Part shown: in pieces, positions 1 to 9,448 of the stretch
Numbering within the stretch: the stretch's first letter is position 1
Layout of the letters: each line of letters begins with the position of its first letter
Source of the DNA: Streptomyces diastatochromogenes
Lineage (GTDB): Bacteria > Actinomycetota > Actinomycetes > Streptomycetales > Streptomycetaceae
NCBI GenBank assembly: GCA_026913215.1
Contig: JAPTYK010000007.1
Span: 186,001 to 250,000 of the forward strand
Length of the DNA stretch: 64,000 nucleotides
Direction of reading: 5' to 3'
The notes under the pieces: model-generated
Databases searched by the model: none
Seen by the model: the letters and a program-made list of their open reading frames with translations, nothing else
What the model was told of the DNA's origin: nothing
Translations under genes and position numbers: made by a program

Positions 1-325
1 AGCATGCTCACTCTCCCGGTAAGCGGGACCATTCCGGTTTCGGGCACGAGTGCTGGCTTCGTTGGGGGCGGTGTTGCTCGTGGGGCAGTGGCAGACGGAC
101 TGCAGCGACGCCGTCATACGCCGCACTCAGGACGGTGCGGGCCGGAACCCGTGCCGGGAAGTACGACAGGACGCGGGCGCATGGAAGTTGCTGCCACGCT
201 CCTGTTCCGCGGTGCGCGGCTACCTGCGACCGGCCCGGTGGCCGGCCCGCCAGATTCGGTGACCTACCCGTTCCAGGATTCGCGATGGCGCGACGCACTG
301 CCGTGGAGCGCGGTTTCTTGCGGTC
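1..325. other. Left-edge region without a convincing gene
   Basis: No open frame here has a good ribosome binding site together with convincing protein character. A GTG-started frame at 50-262 on the plus strand and a long minus-strand frame at 8-463 exist, but both look compositional in this G+C-rich DNA. The stretch could hold the promoter of the gene starting at 326 or the tail of a gene that begins outside the window. Nothing firm can be assigned. Confidence 0.4.
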
Positions 326-1276
326 ATGCCAGACAACGACCTCGCTCGTCGCCTCCGCGACCAGCTCACCGCCCACCCCACCCCGCAAGATCCTCAAGCC
401 TGGATCACCGCCCACCTGCCCAACATCAGCCACGCGGGCCGCCCCATCATCGATGCGGCCCACGATGCCCTGGGCATCAGCGAAGAGGACGCGGCCGCCC
501 TGCTCGATGCAGATCTCCTACCGGAGCAGTTGCTGGCGGCGCTCGATCAGCTCTCCGACGGTGCTGCGGCGATCACCTGGGAAGCGGCGTATGCCGCCGC
601 CTACGACCTCGAGGACGGTGACTTCAGCGTCGCAGCCGAGCATCAAGCACGCCGCCGCGTGTGGGGAGTCGCCCACGACCTGATCACTGACGGCACCCGG
701 CGCAGCGGCAGCCGTGGGCTACCAGCCAGCGTTATGCAGTTCATCGTGGCCGGCTGGGTGGACGACTGCCTGACCAGCGGACGGGAGCCGACCTTCTGGC
801 GTGATGAACGCGGAATCTGGCGGACCTCCAACGGGGCGATGTACGCGCCCCGGCTGACCGAGGCCGCCGTCATCTACCCCGGCAGCATGCAGGGCACCGA
901 GGACGCGCTCGCCGCGCTCGGCGCCTCAGATCTAACCTGGGTGGGCGTCCTTGGTGACCGCCGCCTGCGCCACGTCATCGTCCCGGCCGACAAACTGAGC
1001 GTCCTCAGCCAGAGCGCACACATTCGTACCCTCGGCACTCCGCCGCCAGACACCGTCTACACGTACCTGCACACCTCGTGGCTGCGCACCAGCGGCGACG
1101 TCTGCCAGCGCTGCGGCACGGTGGCGTTCCTCGCCCGGGCCACCGACTGGCCCGGGGCCCCGGCCCTGTGCCCCGACTGTCACGAGGCGATGAGAACCGC
1201 TCAGGCAGCCGCTGGGCACCAGTGCGCGGACGGGTGCGCGCAGCCTGTCGACCACACGGGGCTGTGCCTTCCCTGA
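326..1276 (+). CDS. Hypothetical protein with C-terminal zinc-ribbon-like cysteines
   Basis: A 316-residue protein of unknown function. The first 100 residues are acidic and helical. Near residue 250 there is a C-x2-C pair (CQRCG) followed about 20 residues later by CPDC, which together look like a zinc ribbon, and the last 25 residues hold three more cysteines (CADGC and a final C). No catalytic motif is recognised. The ATG at 326 lacks a strong Shine-Dalgarno, so the start is less certain than the stop. A near-perfect terminator hairpin follows at once, so this is probably the end of a transcript. A DNA-binding or structural role is possible but is inference from the cysteines alone. Confidence 0.75.
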   Translation: MPDNDLARRLRDQLTAHPTPQDPQAWITAHLPNISHAGRPIIDAAHDALGISEEDAAALLDADLLPEQLLAALDQLSDGAAAITWEAAYAAAYDLEDGDFSVAAEHQARRRVWGVAHDLITDGTRRSGSRGLPASVMQFIVAGWVDDCLTSGREPTFWRDERGIWRTSNGAMYAPRLTEAAVIYPGSMQGTEDALAALGASDLTWVGVLGDRRLRHVIVPADKLSVLSQSAHIRTLGTPPPDTVYTYLHTSWLRTSGDVCQRCGTVAFLARATDWPGAPALCPDCHEAMRTAQAAAGHQCADGCAQPVDHTGLCLP

Positions 1277-1284
1277 CCCGGTGT

Positions 1285-1320
1285 TACTCCCCGGTGCCTG
1301 ACGTCGGGCACCGGGGAGTA
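1285..1320 (+). terminator. Rho-independent-type terminator hairpin
   Basis: A perfect 14-bp stem (TACTCCCCGGTGCC paired with its complement) with an 8-nt loop starts 8 bases after the stop of the preceding gene. It lacks a strong U-tract, as is common in Streptomyces. Confidence 0.75.
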
Positions 1321-1501
1321 CTGGCCTCCCCGCACGCGGCGTCCGTCCTGATCTGCGGGGCGGCTGTCCTGCGCGTCATGGTCGACGACACGGGACCACG
1401 AGAGGGCCACACCTTCAGATTCGCCGTCGCCGCCGTGCCGTCCCCCCACACCCGCACCATCGCCCCTGCTTGCTCTCACACCGGACGACTAGGAGAACGA
1501 C

Positions 1502-1903
1502 GTGGGGCTTTCCATCCGAGCAGGTCGACCGAACGGCCCGCTGCCCAGTGATCCGTTGCCGCAGTGGTCGTACACGGGCTTCAGTCTCTTCCGCCGCGGG
1601 ATCGCCAGCCACATCGGCATCAACCTCTCTCAGATGCACGGCTACGGCGGCCGCCGTCGATGGAGCAGCGTGACCAGTCCCTTGCGTCACCTCCTGGACC
1701 ACGACGACGACCGCGGTGAGCTGACGCCCGAGCAGGCGCGCGAGCTTGCCCCGGCACTGAGCGAAGCACTCGCCGAACTCGGCCGCAGTGACCCCGAGGG
1801 CCTCCTGTGGGGGCCCGACGGCTACAACGGGCGCGTCGGGCGGGAGTTCGTTGACCTCCTCACGCTCTGCGCCGAAGAGGACGTCCCAGCCGTCTTCTGC
1901 TGA
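1502..1903 (+). CDS. Hypothetical protein
   Basis: A 133-residue protein of unknown function. The GTG start at 1502 follows an AGGAGA-type ribosome binding site at ideal spacing. The N-terminal half is basic (GYGGRRRW near residue 50) and the C-terminal half is acidic and helical (residues 65-125). No membrane segment or signal peptide is visible. The product is soluble and resembles the short conserved hypotheticals common on Streptomyces plasmids, but no family could be named. Confidence 0.65.
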   Translation: MGLSIRAGRPNGPLPSDPLPQWSYTGFSLFRRGIASHIGINLSQMHGYGGRRRWSSVTSPLRHLLDHDDDRGELTPEQARELAPALSEALAELGRSDPEGLLWGPDGYNGRVGREFVDLLTLCAEEDVPAVFC

Positions 1904-2220
1904 ACCCCAAGCTCCACGAGTCCGTGGCACGCCGGCTCCTGCCGTCTCATGACGAAAGCGCCGGGCAGCAGCAGCTGTCGATTCAGGTCGCCGCGGACTG
2001 GCCGCCGCAGGACCGACGCGACGGGCCCGTGCCGGTAACCCTCCCGAGCAGTCGGATCGGCTTGCCGTCCGCCATCGGTGCCTCCCGGGCACCGGGCGCC
2101 AGCCATCAAACGTGGCGCGTCCGCGACCGAGCTGTCCTGACCGCTGCGTGAACGACGTCTGATGCCGTGTCCGCATCGGCTGAGACCTTGCGTGCTGACA
2201 GACGACGAACGGAGAAGTCA

Positions 2221-2883
2221 GTGAACCGTGAGGAGCGACGCCGTGCCGAGCGTGCGGCGCGCAGGAACCACAGGGGTCAGGAACCGGGGCCGTCCTTTCA
2301 GGCTCCGGCGGGTCGGATCGCCCGGGCGGCCGTGTTCTCGCCCGCCGACGAGGAGCGGCAGCGCCAGGATTTCCTGGCCGGCGGCGTGTTCGCGGACGGC
2401 GCCGGGGTGATGTTCCCCGAGGGCGATGGGACCGGTCTGAGCCCGGTGTTCGTTGTCTACGTCCATGACGACGAGCGCACGTTCGGGCCGGCGCCGCAGC
2501 TTCGGACCGCTTTCGAGCTGCTGGACGAGATGGGGTCGGTCGCTCTGCACGAGCGTATGCCGGTGGCCACCTCCTGGTCGGGGATGAGCGGCACCAGTCC
2601 GCTGGTCAAGCTGAAGCTCGGGTTCCCTGGGCCCCACCCGGCCAGGGGATCGGCGGACCTGGTGCTGCTCGCGGACCAGTACGCCGAGCTCTGGCAGTAC
2701 ATCGTCGGCGGCGGCCTGATCGGAGTTACCACGCAGCAGCGCCTGGAAAAGGCAACGAGCCATCCGGGAGCATCCTTCACGGATGGACTGGAAGCCTGCG
2801 TCCTTCTGGGGATCGGTTCGTCCCCGGTCCTGGAGCAGCTCATGCACCTGTACCGGTGGCCTCAGCCCACCAGTGCCGTCTGA
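2221..2883 (+). CDS. Hypothetical protein with basic N-terminus
   Basis: A 220-residue protein of unknown function. The GTG at 2221 was chosen over an in-frame GTG at 2167 because GGAGAA lies just upstream. The first 20 residues are very basic (VNREERRRAERAARRNHRG), which suggests nucleic-acid contact or a flexible tail. The remainder is a mixed alpha/beta protein without recognisable motifs. It stands alone, with 317 bases to the previous gene and 219 to the next, and a weak 7-bp hairpin (2900-2915) just downstream. Confidence 0.65.
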   Translation: MNREERRRAERAARRNHRGQEPGPSFQAPAGRIARAAVFSPADEERQRQDFLAGGVFADGAGVMFPEGDGTGLSPVFVVYVHDDERTFGPAPQLRTAFELLDEMGSVALHERMPVATSWSGMSGTSPLVKLKLGFPGPHPARGSADLVLLADQYAELWQYIVGGGLIGVTTQQRLEKATSHPGASFTDGLEACVLLGIGSSPVLEQLMHLYRWPQPTSAV

Positions 2884-3102
2884 CAGCTCTGTCCGGAACG
2901 GCTGACACGTCAGCCACAGCGCTGTAAGGGCGGCGCCCATCCACCGCCGGACCAGCGTGCCTGGTGATGCCAGCACCCTGGCCAGCAGGCCAGACACCCC
3001 TTCTCCCCCACCCCGCTGACCGCCACGGCGCAGGTCGGCATGACTCGTCACACCCACCCGCCGCCCGGTATGCGGCTTACATCACTCTGGAGTTGATTTC
3101 AG

Positions 3103-3651
3103 TTGCGCAACCTCTCCTCGAACGCCCGCCGTGGGACCGCCGCCGCGCTCACGTTCGCCGCACTCGCCGGCACCTCGCTTCTCGCCGCTTCTCCGGCGTC
3201 GGCGCTCTCCTACAAGTGCACCACCAGCACGAAGTCCATCGACAACCCGGCCTACTCCGGCCCGTGGGCGGACAACTGGGACATCAAGATCAGTCTCTGC
3301 TCCGCCCGCTCCGGCTCGACGGTGTACAGCTACGCGAAGGCCTCCTGGGACGGCCCCGTCGGAGAGGTCGACGACACGTCGATCTTCAACGGCGCATACC
3401 TGCGGATCTGGATAGCCAAGTCCGTCGCCGGCACCGATCCGGTTGTCCGCAGCGGCAACTACTACGGGATCGAAGCCAAGCTGGAGAACTCCGACTACTG
3501 GGGCAACTACAACAACAGCTACACCACCCCGACGATCAGCTACCCGGTCGGGAGCGCGAAGGCGTACGTCGACGGGCAGCTGAAGCTCGAATGGCGCAAC
3601 GACGGCAAGGGCTACCTGAACTACGACTACAGCGCCTCGCCGACGGTCTGA
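3103..3651 (+). CDS. Secreted hypothetical protein
   Basis: A 182-residue secreted protein. It starts at a TTG with GGAG 8 bases upstream. Residues 1-35 form a classic Sec signal peptide: basic n-region (RNLSSNARRG), hydrophobic core and an A-S-A cleavage site before LSYKC. The mature part of about 147 residues is rich in Ser, Tyr, Trp, Asn and Gly, has two cysteines near its start that could pair, and looks like an extracellular beta-sheet domain. No enzyme motif is recognised. It is probably released from the cell or held at the surface. Its neighbours do not inform its role. Confidence 0.75.
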   Translation: MRNLSSNARRGTAAALTFAALAGTSLLAASPASALSYKCTTSTKSIDNPAYSGPWADNWDIKISLCSARSGSTVYSYAKASWDGPVGEVDDTSIFNGAYLRIWIAKSVAGTDPVVRSGNYYGIEAKLENSDYWGNYNNSYTTPTISYPVGSAKAYVDGQLKLEWRNDGKGYLNYDYSASPTV

Positions 3652-3928
3652 CCAGCTGACGGTCCTACGGCTCCGCGGGTGTCGGCCGACTGACGCCGCA
3701 CAGACCAGCCACCAATCGGTGGCGCGTCCGGGCACCCGCCCCCTGCGGACGCCGAGGGCCTTCGACCGCCTCCACCGCCTGTCCGCCGGCAGGGTCCGCA
3801 GCACCACGTGCGCGCCCTGCCGGTGGTGGATCGCGCCAACGCGAATTCGCGTGGAGAAGGGCTTTGGCGATCAACGGCCTCACCTTGGCGACGTCCAAAA
3901 GACGAAGCGATAAGGAGCGCCACCAGCA

Positions 3929-4540
3929 GTGAGCACCATCAACATGACCAAGGGCTCAGCGCCCGCCCGCATGACCAAGTCCTCCAGCATCCGGGTGCGG
4001 TGCTGGTGGGACAGCCGAACCGACTACGACCTGTACGCCCTCGTCGTCTACGCCGACGGCCGAGTCGAGACGGTCGCTACCTTCCCCGCCGAGGGAGTGC
4101 CCGCCCAGCTCGCCACAGCCGACGGGGCGGTGAAGCATCTCGGCGACGTCGGCCGCCAGACGGTCGGAGTTGCGGAGGAGATCATCGAGATCACCCTGGA
4201 CGACTCGATACGCGCCGTGATCCCAGTCGCCTACTCCGCTCAGTCGAACGGCACCGGGTCCTTCTTCGAGTACCGCGTCTCCATGGAACTCGACAACGGC
4301 CTCGGCGACCGGGTCGTCATCACGGCGGAGAACGCCAACAACAACAGCCGCATCTACACGTGCGTGCCGGGCATGCTGGAGAACACCCCGGACGGTGTGA
4401 ACGTCCACGCCCTGGAGCACTACTCCAAGCCGAGGTCCGAGAACCGGCCGCTCGTCAGCCTCGTGCGCCGAGGTCTGATGGAGAAGGCCGAGGTGGTGGC
4501 CATCGACATGGACGCGGGGCCGCGAAACGCGTACAAGTAG
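3929..4540 (+). CDS. TerD-like stress-response domain protein
   Basis: A 203-residue protein resembling the TerD/tellurium-resistance fold, a calcium-binding beta-sandwich family abundant in Streptomyces. The pattern VRCWWDSRTDYDLYA (residues 23-37) followed by a beta-rich core and an ITLDDSI/ISGxY-like middle region matches how TerD domains begin with a strand and an acidic D-x-D-L segment. The GTG start is supported by AAGGAG 11 bases upstream. It is a single gene with no other ter genes nearby, so a full tellurite operon is absent. The family link is by eye; the exact calcium ligands were not confirmed. Confidence 0.55.
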   Translation: MSTINMTKGSAPARMTKSSSIRVRCWWDSRTDYDLYALVVYADGRVETVATFPAEGVPAQLATADGAVKHLGDVGRQTVGVAEEIIEITLDDSIRAVIPVAYSAQSNGTGSFFEYRVSMELDNGLGDRVVITAENANNNSRIYTCVPGMLENTPDGVNVHALEHYSKPRSENRPLVSLVRRGLMEKAEVVAIDMDAGPRNAYK

Positions 4541-4616
4541 CGGTCCCCCAGCAACCGCTGAGGGAGCAGAGCACGCTGCTCGCGGCGTGCTCCGCCCTCG
4601 GGTGGAACGCGTTATC

Positions 4617-4653
4617 GAGGCGCTTGGTGGCTTGCCCAGCCACCAGGCGCCTC
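4617..4653 (+). terminator. Terminator hairpin
   Basis: The stem GAGGCGC/GCGCCTC extends through GGTGGC/GCCACC with one mismatch and a 7-nt loop. It lies 77 bases after the stop of the TerD-like gene. Confidence 0.6.
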
Positions 4654-4835
4654 GGGCGTTCCGTCTGAGCTGGCCTCCAACACTCCGCCGCCGAGATGCT
4701 GCTCGGTTCGGAACCGGCTCTCCTCCCTCCTGCTGTGCCGCCCCCTCCCTTCCGGGCGCCGCAGTCAGCGATCTGGGCACCCAGCGGTAGGGGTCGGCAA
4801 CTACGGCTGTCCGATTCCATGCCTAAGTTCGCGGC

Positions 4836-5354
4836 GTGACAGACGATGAGGCACTCAACGATCTCCTGAAGCGGGCCTGCCTGATCTTCGACGCTCGCGC
4901 GACGCACACCGCGGGCGCCGCCGGCTCGTTCACCACCATGCACATCAACCGGCTTGCCGACGACCTGCTTGCCGCACTGGACTCGTGCGAGGTTGCGGAG
5001 CGCCCTTACCTCATGGAGGGGTACCGAAGTCTGAGCTTGGCCGCAGACATTCCCCCTGGCCGGTCCTGCCAGCAGCGCGAGATGCTCGTGGATGTCGCCC
5101 GCCAGGGGCTGGCGTACGTCGTCACCGGAAGGCACGAAGGACGTCCAGCTACCAAGGGCGAAGCCTTGGCGCTACTCCAGCACCGGTGGACTGCCTCGAT
5201 GCTGGCTTGGGCCGACTTCTTCCCACCCTCACTGGACGAGGTCTCACCTTCCTGCAGGTGCGGCGCCGTGAGGCTCGGCTATGGGAGGTGCGGCTCCAGC
5301 GTCCATTCCGACGAGAACCGGGTGCCGGGCATCCCGGTTCAGCAGTGCGCATGA
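4836..5354 (+). CDS. Hypothetical protein
   Basis: A 172-residue protein of unknown function that starts at GTG 4836. The first 130 residues are helical and look genuinely coded (acidic N-terminus, regular amphipathic pattern). The last 35 residues, after CRCGAV, contain several cysteines and arginines and look less natural. The true end may therefore differ if a base is wrong near 5250, but no rescue frame was obvious. No motif or membrane segment was recognised. Confidence 0.5.
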   Translation: MTDDEALNDLLKRACLIFDARATHTAGAAGSFTTMHINRLADDLLAALDSCEVAERPYLMEGYRSLSLAADIPPGRSCQQREMLVDVARQGLAYVVTGRHEGRPATKGEALALLQHRWTASMLAWADFFPPSLDEVSPSCRCGAVRLGYGRCGSSVHSDENRVPGIPVQQCA

Positions 5355-5556
5355 GCAAGGTCCACGGGTCACGCTTGTTCTGGGCTCCGAGGCGTTCCTG
5401 TCCGCCCGGTAGGTGGTTGGCATGGCTCCGAGCTCATGGTGCCGAGGGGGGATTCGCGAGAACTCGGTACCACCGCATTCGTCGAGGACCCTCTGCTCCG
5501 TAAGCGCCGGCCAAGTGCAGCGCACCCCACCCTTGTGGAGACAGGAGCAGTTGTTC

Positions 5557-6069
5557 GTGCCCATATCAATCCGTTCCTCTACCGCTACCACCGGAAAGTC
5601 GAAGCCGATGTCTCGTTCCGTCCGCATGGCCGCTCGGATGGCAGCCGGCGTCGCCCTTCTCGCCTGCGCGCTCAGTGCCTGCGGTGGCTCCGGGGACGGC
5701 TCTGTCTCCGGTGCGCGCGATGACCTTCGGATCGTCACGAAGAAGACCGTGACCGACACTCGCCCCCGGATGGTCGAGCAGTGCACTACCGGCACCAAGC
5801 GGGTCAAGCACACCTCTACGGTCAAGGGGAAGACCCGCACCTGGTACACGACCGAACCGACCCGGACCTGCCGGAAGGTGCAGCAGGGCACGGAGACCTA
5901 TGACCGGGTCGTCCGGCACGCGCGGTGGTGCGTCGAACTCGACGACGTCGACGGCAACGCAGGCAGGGACGACGTCTGGTACGAGGTGGACTCCGCGACG
6001 TACACGAAGGCGGCCGCCGCTGCGGAGGGCGACAAGCTCGCTTTCACGCCGCTGCGAACTGGGTGCTGA
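5557..6069 (+). CDS. Putative lipoprotein
   Basis: A secreted lipoprotein of about 170 residues with no known domain. A basic n-region and hydrophobic stretch (RMAAGVALLACALSAC) end in a lipobox L-S-A-C, so it should be lipidated and anchored outside the membrane. GTG 5557 is favoured by AGGAG at 5543-5547. ATG 5608 is an alternative that gives a more typical 25-residue signal. The mature part is rich in Thr, Lys and Arg and has conserved-looking cysteines at EQCTTG, RTCRK and RWCVE that may form disulphides. A hairpin terminator follows 16 bases after the stop. Confidence 0.65.
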   Translation: MPISIRSSTATTGKSKPMSRSVRMAARMAAGVALLACALSACGGSGDGSVSGARDDLRIVTKKTVTDTRPRMVEQCTTGTKRVKHTSTVKGKTRTWYTTEPTRTCRKVQQGTETYDRVVRHARWCVELDDVDGNAGRDDVWYEVDSATYTKAAAAAEGDKLAFTPLRTGC

Positions 6070-6084
6070 TCCGTCATTCACCGG

Positions 6085-6113
6085 CAGGGCCCAGGATGTG
6101 CTCCTGGGCCCTG
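6085..6113 (+). terminator. Terminator hairpin
   Basis: A stem of about 12 bp, CAGGGCCCAGGA paired with TCCTGGGCCCTG, around a short loop, directly after the lipoprotein gene. Confidence 0.7.
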
Positions 6114-6202
6114 CGGGCTGTGGCCAGGACGTGTCGGCCGGTCATGGAAGGCGAGTGCAGTTTCCGCTGCCCGTGCGGCTGGCCGGCTACTGACGCCAGC
6201 CG

Positions 6203-6376
6203 CTAGGTCACGTCCCCGGGGCGCTCAATCAGCGCGGCTGGAACGAACGCGGTGTCCATGGTGGAGCAGTCGGGGCCGTCGCTGTAGATCAGCATCCATA
6301 TCCCGTCGGCGGTCTCAACCTCCACGGCGTTCAGCGAAGGCCCGGATTCCCCGAGCGGCTCGGCGTTCCCATTCAT
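6203..6376 (-). CDS. Small hypothetical protein
   Basis: A 57-residue acidic protein read leftwards. The composition (VEVETADGIWMLIYSDGPDC) looks like real protein rather than a shadow. The ATG at 6376 has no clear ribosome binding site, so a leaderless transcript or an upstream start (6427) is possible. It would face the lipoprotein terminator and diverge from the helicase gene at 6593. Its function is unknown. Confidence 0.4.
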   Translation of the reverse strand: MNGNAEPLGESGPSLNAVEVETADGIWMLIYSDGPDCSTMDTAFVPAALIERPGDVT

Positions 6377-6592
6377 AGGGCCAACGGTAGAAGCGCTGAG
6401 ACGAACCTGCACCCATGAACACCACACTGCGCGGCTGGCCCCCGTTGTCCGTCTGTCACGCCGGACAACGTCTTCAGTTCACTTGCTCATCTGGCCGCCG
6501 TGCTCAGCCGGAATTCGCAGGAACTCTGGCCACCTCATGCACCTGGCGCACCATCGGCTCCCTTACTCAGATCACTCGCCTACGGAGCCCGC

Positions 6593-8887
6593 ATGTATGC
6601 CAGCCGGTCCCGCGCTTCCTCTTCTGGAAGTGCGTTCCGCTTCACCCCACGCCCTCATCAGGAGGAGGCGCTGCACGCCATCATGCGGACCGCTGGGGAC
6701 CGCGCACTGGTTGTGATGGCGTGCGGTACGGGCAAGTCCCTTGTGGGACGTGAAACGGCCCGAAGGCGGGCGGCCTCTTCGGTGCTCGTCGCGGTGCCGA
6801 CCCTCGCACTCGCCGAGCAGGTGCATCGCGGGTGGGCAGCTGACTTCCCCGGAACTCTGGACACGCTCATCGTCTGCTCGGACTCCGCGGTGGGCGGGGC
6901 GGACGTACCGGTGACCGTCGCCCCCGAGCGGGTCGCCGCGTTCCTCGCTGCGGCGGAGGCCGGGCGGATACGGCTGGTGATCTCTACCTATCAGTCGGTG
7001 GGGCGGATAGCCGAGGCGTATGCGGGACGTTCCCTCTCACCGCTGGACCTCATCGTTCTGGACGAGGCCCACCACACCGCTGGGCCGTCGGGAAAGTCCT
7101 ATGCAGTCGTGCTCGACAATGACCGGATTCCGGCGGCGTTCCGTCTGTCGCTTACGGCCACGAGTCGCATTCACGAGGGCGCTGACGGCACGGCGGATGT
7201 CATTTCGATGGACCACGAGGCTCAGTACGGCACTCGGGTTCACGAGCTGACGTTCGGCGCCGCCATCCAGCGGAACCTGCTGGCCGACTACGAGGTTGCC
7301 ATCGTTCTGGTCTCCGACGAGGACGTGCACGCCGCACTGCAGAAGGAGGCGACGTCCCGGACCGGCCCCGGGGACTCCTCGGCGGTGGCCGCTCAGATTG
7401 CCCTGGCGCGGACCATGCGCGAACGTGAGCTGCGCAGCGTGATCGCCTTCCACAGCCGAGTAGCCCGCTCCAAGCGCTTCTCTGCCTCCCTCGGCTCGAT
7501 CAGCACCGCAGCAACAGGCGTGACGATCACCTCTCTGCACATGGACGCCACCACCCCGGCAGGGAAGCGCGCTGAGCAGCTGGCCATGCTGGCCGCGCCC
7601 GCCGGGGACGAACGGGTCGTCCTCAACAACGTCCGTACCCTGACCGAGGGCGTAGACGTCACCAGCGTCGACGGCATCTGCCTGGTGGACCCGAAGTCCT
7701 CCCAGACAGACATCGTGCAGGCTGTCGGCCGGGCGCTGAGGCTCCATCCCGAGCACAACCGTCCGGCGACGATCCTCCTCCCGGTCTACGTCGCGCCGGG
7801 CGAGAATCCGCAGGCGGTCCTGGAAGCCAGTGCTTTCCAGCATGTCTGGCGAGTCCTGGCCACGCTCCGCGATCAGGACGAGCGCATGGACGCTGCCCTC
7901 ACTGCCGCTCGCCGTCGGCTGAGCAGTGAGCCGACGGCGGACGGCATCGACGCCCGAGCGATACTGCCCGAGAAGATCAAGATCTACGGCAGCGCGACGG
8001 TGGAGGCCCGCTTCGTGCAGGCCCTGGGCGTCCACGTCCTGGAGAACACCACCGAGGACTGGTACCGGTGGCTCGGCCTGCTGGAGCGATACGTCGCGCA
8101 GCACGGACACGCAGCTGTGCCCTTTTCCACCGAGGCCGGGAGCCTCGGGGCCTGGGCGACTCGTCAAAGGTCTCTGCGCGCGGCTGGCAAGCTCCTGCCC
8201 CGCCGGGAGGAACTGCTGTCGGGGCAGCCTGGATGGACGTGGAACCTTGCCGACACCAAACGGGAGCAGGGGCGGACGGAGCTGGAAGCGTTCGTCGAAG
8301 TCAAGGGCCACGCCAGGGTGCCACGGGGCTTCGTCTCCCCCACGGGCTACCGACTGGACAACTTCGTCACGCTGGCCCGAAATCGATACCGCGACAAGCT
8401 GATGGACGCCGATGAGATCGCGTACTACGAGGCCCTACCCGGCTGGATGTGGCACGTACACGACGCGAAGTTCGAGCTCCTTCTCAAGCACCTCGACGAC
8501 TTCATCAGCGAGCACGGGCATGCTCGGGTTCCACAGCCGTACAAGGTGAATAAGGACGGCATCCAGTTCGCCCTCGGTAACGCCGTGTCGCGGAAGCGGA
8601 CGGCCTACCGCAGGGGGACACTGCCCGCCGGTCAGGCGGAGACTCTGGAACAGCGGCCCGAATGGATGTGGGACGGCCACGCTGCCGCCTGGGAGGCGAG
8701 CTTCGAGGTCCTGGCCGACTGGGCCGCCGCCCACGGTCACCTGAAGGTCCCCGCCGATGAAGCAATCGACGGCGTCGGCCTCTACCGCTGGCTGCTGAAG
8801 CAGAAAACCCTCATCCGCGAGGGCAAGCAGCCCGCCGAGCGGCGTCGCCGCCTGGAAGCTCTTCCCGGGTGGTCCAGCGCGGGGTGA
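6593..8887 (+). CDS. SF2 DEAD/DEAH helicase with four helicase-associated repeats
   Basis: A 764-residue ATP-dependent helicase or translocase. An N-terminal SF2 core carries motif I (ACGTGKS near residue 42), motif II DEAH (LIVLDEAHH), motif III (LTATS) and motif VI (QAVGRALR). Residues from about 488 to the end hold four copies of the helicase-associated (HA) domain, each with a signature such as HGHAAVP, KGHARVP, HGHARVP or HGHLKVP and each ending near a P-G/E-W-x-W. ATG 6593 is chosen for GGAG 5 bases upstream. HA-repeat helicases are common near the ends of linear Streptomyces replicons. The cellular substrate is unknown; roles in plasmid maintenance or defence are inference. Confidence 0.85.
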   Translation: MYASRSRASSSGSAFRFTPRPHQEEALHAIMRTAGDRALVVMACGTGKSLVGRETARRRAASSVLVAVPTLALAEQVHRGWAADFPGTLDTLIVCSDSAVGGADVPVTVAPERVAAFLAAAEAGRIRLVISTYQSVGRIAEAYAGRSLSPLDLIVLDEAHHTAGPSGKSYAVVLDNDRIPAAFRLSLTATSRIHEGADGTADVISMDHEAQYGTRVHELTFGAAIQRNLLADYEVAIVLVSDEDVHAALQKEATSRTGPGDSSAVAAQIALARTMRERELRSVIAFHSRVARSKRFSASLGSISTAATGVTITSLHMDATTPAGKRAEQLAMLAAPAGDERVVLNNVRTLTEGVDVTSVDGICLVDPKSSQTDIVQAVGRALRLHPEHNRPATILLPVYVAPGENPQAVLEASAFQHVWRVLATLRDQDERMDAALTAARRRLSSEPTADGIDARAILPEKIKIYGSATVEARFVQALGVHVLENTTEDWYRWLGLLERYVAQHGHAAVPFSTEAGSLGAWATRQRSLRAAGKLLPRREELLSGQPGWTWNLADTKREQGRTELEAFVEVKGHARVPRGFVSPTGYRLDNFVTLARNRYRDKLMDADEIAYYEALPGWMWHVHDAKFELLLKHLDDFISEHGHARVPQPYKVNKDGIQFALGNAVSRKRTAYRRGTLPAGQAETLEQRPEWMWDGHAAAWEASFEVLADWAAAHGHLKVPADEAIDGVGLYRWLLKQKTLIREGKQPAERRRRLEALPGWSSAG

Positions 8888-8904
8888 CACGTAGGGCCTA
8901 CGAG

Positions 8905-8934
8905 GTGAGGTCGCGGGGCCGCCCGCGGCCTCAC
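8905..8934. terminator. Terminator hairpin after the helicase gene
   Basis: A stem GTGAGG-CGCGGG paired with CCCGCG-CCTCAC, each arm interrupted by one unpaired base, around a 4-base loop, 18 bases after the helicase stop. Confidence 0.55.
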
Positions 8935-9097
8935 TCGTTCGAGCGGAAGCTCAGCACCGTCCAGGTAAGCGACCTGCTGGCGCAAAGCAGTGCACACCCC
9001 GGCCGGCATCCAGACCAGCGGGTCGAAACTGTCCGGCGGCGCTTCCCTCATGGGCAGAATGCGAATGCCATCAACACCGAGACCCAGGGATGAGCCG

Positions 9098-9448
9098 GTG
9101 AGCCCACGACCTCGTAAGCAGAGAGCACCCGAGCCCTCGGTGAACGGCCTACAGCCGAAGATCACCGAGGATGAGAGCACTGCCGCGGACAGGTACAAGC
9201 TCGAGTGTCCGCTGTGCGGCGAGGTCGGCCGGTACCGATTCGCGCTGCTCGCACGGCGGGCGTTCGAGGAACATGTCGATGAGAACCACCCGGCAGTCCA
9301 GAGTCCGCTGGACCAGGTCCGACTCTCGTCGACATGGCCGAGACCGAGGCTGGAACCTGGGAGTGCACCATCGGTGCGGAAAGCTACGTGGCCCGGCAGC
9401 AGAGTCCCGGCAGGTTCACTGTGGAGGTGGTCAGCCGCCGGACTCTGA
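9098..9448 (+). CDS. Small protein with C2H2-like zinc finger
   Basis: A basic protein of up to 116 residues starting at GTG 9098 behind AGGGA. Residues 30-62 contain a CPLCGE pair followed by EEHVDENHP, a spacing compatible with a C2H2-type zinc finger and hence nucleic-acid or protein contact. The sequence after about residue 70 loses natural character, and the next gene begins in the -1 frame inside it. A missing base near 9278 (the CCC in AACCACCCGG) would fuse both into one protein of about 163 residues. Treat the C-terminal third as unreliable. Confidence 0.45.
   Translation: MSPRPRKQRAPEPSVNGLQPKITEDESTAADRYKLECPLCGEVGRYRFALLARRAFEEHVDENHPAVQSPLDQVRLSSTWPRPRLEPGSAPSVRKATWPGSRVPAGSLWRWSAAGL

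Noticed and set aside
4..683. Long plus- and minus-strand frames across the left edge
   Set aside because: Arg/Pro-rich composition, no ribosome binding site, and mutual overlap with each other and with the 326 gene.
8782..9198. Minus-strand frame downstream of the helicase
   Set aside because: It overlaps the helicase and a terminator hairpin, and its second half is Arg/Pro-rich. A short middle part looks protein-like but lacks a credible start.
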